Positions 61,932 through 64,000 of a stretch of DNA of 64,000 bases are shown piece by piece (the stretch's first letter is position 1; every line of letters begins with the position of its first letter). The stretch is taken from contig CAWAND010000008.1 of assembly GCA_963783335.1 (NCBI GenBank), forward strand, positions 1-64,000, written 5' to 3'. This DNA is from CAWAND01 sp963783335. Lineage in GTDB: Bacteria > Chloroflexota > Anaerolineae > Anaerolineales > E44-bin32. A model generated the notes under the pieces. It was not told where the DNA came from. It was given only the letters and a program-made list of their open reading frames with translations, and ran no database searches. The position numbers and the translations under genes were made by a program.

Positions 61932-63744
61932 TCAGTGGTCCGAAAGAAGCTGCTCCAGTTGGTCGATGAGTTCCTGATAGGTGCGCGAAGGCCGTCTCCA
62001 CCGGCTCGGGTCGGGTCATATCGATCCCAGCCAATTTAAGAGCGTCAATGGGATACAGGGAGGCACCCGCCTTCAAGAATGATTGGTAGTCATCCACGGC
62101 GTCGGAATCGCCGGCCAGGATCGGACCCGCCAGCGCATGCGCCGCCGAAATACCGGTGGCATATTGATAGACATAGTAGTCGGCATACAGGTGGCCATAG
62201 GTCGACCAATGCATGCCGTCAAGATCGTGATCGATGGCAACTTCCCCTCCAAAGCCCTCTTCAAACAGGTCGGCCATCAAGCCGATGGCCACGTCGGCTG
62301 TCAGCCCCTGGCCGCGCTCAATCCGCTGATGGGTCTCCAGCTCAAACCTCGCCAGAAGAGGCATGGTGAAGAAATAGCGATAGAAATTGGACATCGCTTC
62401 TTCAATCAGGGTGATCTTGAAAGCCCGGTCCCGATCACTCTCAAGCAAGTGGGCGCGCACCAGGGCCTGGTGGAAATTCGAGGCCACTTCGGCCACGAAG
62501 ATCGAGTACTCGGAGTACACATGCGGCTGCGTCTCCCAGGCCAGATACGAGTGCATCGAGTGGCCCAACTCATGCGCCAGCGTGCTCAGGCTGATGATCG
62601 TCTCTCCCCAACTCATCACGATGAAGGGCGGCGTGCCCTGCTCTCCAGATGAGAAAGCTCCCGAGCGTTTGCCCGGAGTGGGGTACACGTCAACCCAGCG
62701 CTCCTCGAGACAGGCCTTGCGAACCTGGGCCACGTAGGACTCCCCCATCGGGACGAGACCCTCACAGATCATTTCTACGGCGTCCTCATAGGAGAGGCTG
62801 GGTTCCCCTCCGAGCAAGGGCGCCCAGGTATCGAAGGGACGGAGTGTGTCGACGCCGAGGACTTCTCGCCTCAGCCGCCAGTAGCGATGCCAGGTTGGCA
62901 AATTCTTCCTGAACACATCCATCAGATTGTGAAACACGTCACTGGGGATATTGTTGTCGAAGAGTGCCATGTCGAGTGTGCTCGCATGACGCCTGGCGCG
63001 CATGGCGAACACGTTCTTCTTGATGGAGGCCGTGAGATTGTTGATCAGAGTGTTCTTGAACTCAAGGTGACGAGCATGGTAGTTCTCCCATGCCGTCTGC
63101 CGCAGCCGGCGATCGTGGCTTCGGAGCAATCGGACCAGCGTACCCTGCGTTAGAGGGTGCTTCTCACCCTGACTGTCCTCCGCCGGAGCAAACACCATGT
63201 CGGCATTGACCAGGACGCCGTAGACGTTGGCAATGCTCCCCAGCGGATCGGCTGCCATCCCCAGCAGCTCTTCAACATCCGACGAGCGGATGTGTTCAGC
63301 CTGCCGGAAAAGGTCATCGAAGTAGTGTTTGTAGGTTTGCAGGGCAGGGTTTTCATCCATCCATACAGTCACCTGCTGGCGGCCAAGGGACAGAATCTCA
63401 GGGATCACAAAGGCCGTCGCCGCCAGATACTGAGCATACGCAGTGTCGGCTTGACCATTCATTGCAGCTGCAGCCTGGTCGGCGGTATCGACGTTGTGAC
63501 ACATGCTGGCGTAGACGGCGACGTGGCCAGCGCGCATATGAAGCTGATCACGCAAGGCAAGAGCCTCGGCCAAAACCCCCGAGCCTTCAGCCAGCCTCCC
63601 CTCAAGCGCCTTGAGCTTGACCAAATCGGCGATCAGGCTGTCGAGCGCCGCTTTCCAGGCCTCCGGATTGGCGAAGATGCTTTCAGGGTTCCAGCGATAC
63701 CGGGCGGGGACATCGGCCCGAGATGAATACGATTGGCCGGGCAC
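61932..63744 (-). CDS. pepF: oligoendopeptidase F (M3 family), one-base insertion near 3' end
   Basis: This zinc peptidase of the M3 family cleaves short peptides in the cytosol. The N-terminal lobe shows RYRWNPESIFANPEAW. The zinc site is LSTLAHELGHSMHSYLA with a downstream Glu in FVAEVASNFHQAL. YQYATGISAAHALA and SLYPIDALKLAGIDM are family C-terminal stretches. Near 61986-61990 one extra base breaks the frame after PVETAFA. Corrected, TYQELIDQLEQLLSDH ends the protein at 61932, 603 residues. The GTG at 63744 has GGAG upstream; 63753 is an alternative. Confidence 0.92.
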
Positions 63745-63862
63745 GGACTTCACTCCTGGTTAGAGTCGGGGAACAAGAATTCCTATCCAGCATATGCCAA
63801 GCTGGCCGCCAGAACAAGCAAACGCCATCCCGGTCCCGGCGCCCAAATGAGGCGCTTGGCAG

Positions 63863-64000
63863 CTAGCCCCAGTCCCGCTGCGGATCGAAACGGCGCTGGC
63901 GTTTCTTGGATGCATGCCGTCTTTTGCTTTCTAATCGACGGGCTCTGGCTGATTTTGAGGGTCGTGACGGACGTCGGGGTTTCGGGGGCGAGGCCGCGCG
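63863..64000 (-). CDS. C-terminus of a probable ArfB/YaeJ-like ribosome rescue factor (partial)
   Basis: Only the last 45 codons are present. They encode a highly basic tail rich in Arg, Lys and Ser, including PPKPRRPSRPSKSARARRL, then ESKRRHASKKRQRRFDPQRD and a stop. ArfB-type peptidyl-tRNA hydrolases end in such a tail, which enters the mRNA channel of stalled ribosomes. The catalytic GGQ domain lies outside the window, so the call rests on the tail only. Confidence 0.6.
   Translation of the reverse strand, partial: RAASPPKPRRPSRPSKSARARRLESKRRHASKKRQRRFDPQRDWG

Noticed and set aside
62925..62945. TTGTGAA-like stretch inside pepF
   Set aside because: Right arm degenerate and intragenic; not counted as a Rex site.
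1..64000. CRISPR arrays, phage genes, toxin-antitoxin or restriction systems
   Set aside because: None seen; the content is housekeeping, metabolic, respiratory and signalling genes.

Overview
The window reads as chromosomal core and metabolic sequence of a high-GC, aerobic, heterotrophic member of the Chloroflexota, probably Anaerolineae-like and possibly from a metagenome assembly. The assignment is an inference. It rests on a Rex repressor next to nadD/obg, an actinobacterial-type inositol-phosphate synthase, a GH57 glycogen-branching operon, a caa3 oxidase cluster with CtaG, many GAF-type histidine kinases, and short TGTCATTGCGAG-type interspersed repeats. No phage, CRISPR array, insertion sequence or plasmid function is visible.

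Layout. 1-12.8 kb (mostly minus): a cut-off MFS transporter, nadD-obg, then rex (plus), an MreB-like gene, proC, yebC-ruvC-ruvA, a DHA2 drug exporter, DUF72-alcohol dehydrogenase and ino1. 12.9-17.6 kb: a GAF histidine kinase, tRNA-Pro(CGG), malic enzyme and tRNA-Arg(CCG). 17.6-26.2 kb (minus): a glycogen operon (GH57 branching enzyme, glgA, malQ, a 63-aa zinc ribbon, a YfcE-like phosphoesterase), then acyl-CoA dehydrogenase and etfB-etfA. 26.3-38 kb (plus): TPR protein, lipoprotein, mtaB, HxlR regulator, yqeY-pgpH-ybeY-dgkA, a large GAF/PAS kinase, and an endonuclease IV-like/uracil-DNA glycosylase pair. 38-43 kb (minus): DUF5666 protein, deoxynucleoside kinase, an interrupted DUF5996 gene, a class-V aminotransferase and a DinB-like protein. 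43-58 kb: a tandem DUF427 gene, then a respiratory and copper island (CopC, Sco-like protein, cupredoxin, USP-like protein, an OmpR-type two-component system, ctaB and a full cox operon). 58-64 kb: trans-3-hydroxyproline dehydratase-like protein, membrane proteins, a GGDEF cyclase, oligoendopeptidase F and the end of an ArfB-like gene.

Two regulatory patterns stand out. First, the 18-bp palindrome TTGTGAA-N4-TTCACAA, the consensus of the Rex repressor encoded here, recurs outside genes. Perfect copies lie before etfBA, before the DUF427 gene and after a kinase gene; near-perfect copies lie before the cox operon and next to tRNA genes. This suggests NADH/NAD+ control of respiration and electron transfer. 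The half-sites also fit a CRP/FNR-type TGTGA-N6-TCACA site. Second, tandem 11-bp direct repeats of the form nnGACCTnAGn lie upstream of the cox operon, the cupredoxin gene and the USP-like gene. They are good candidates for the binding site of the OmpR-type regulator encoded among those genes.

Sequence quality matters here. Nine genes carry a single-base indel that breaks the frame (yebC, the first histidine kinase, malQ, etfB, copC, the second histidine kinase, coxB, pepF and a small membrane protein). One more (DUF5996) has an in-frame stop. Most indels sit in short homopolymers, which points to assembly or sequencing error. They create false fusions (YebC-RuvC, PepF-GGDEF, CopC-DUF4870). 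Coordinates below are frame-corrected for these genes.
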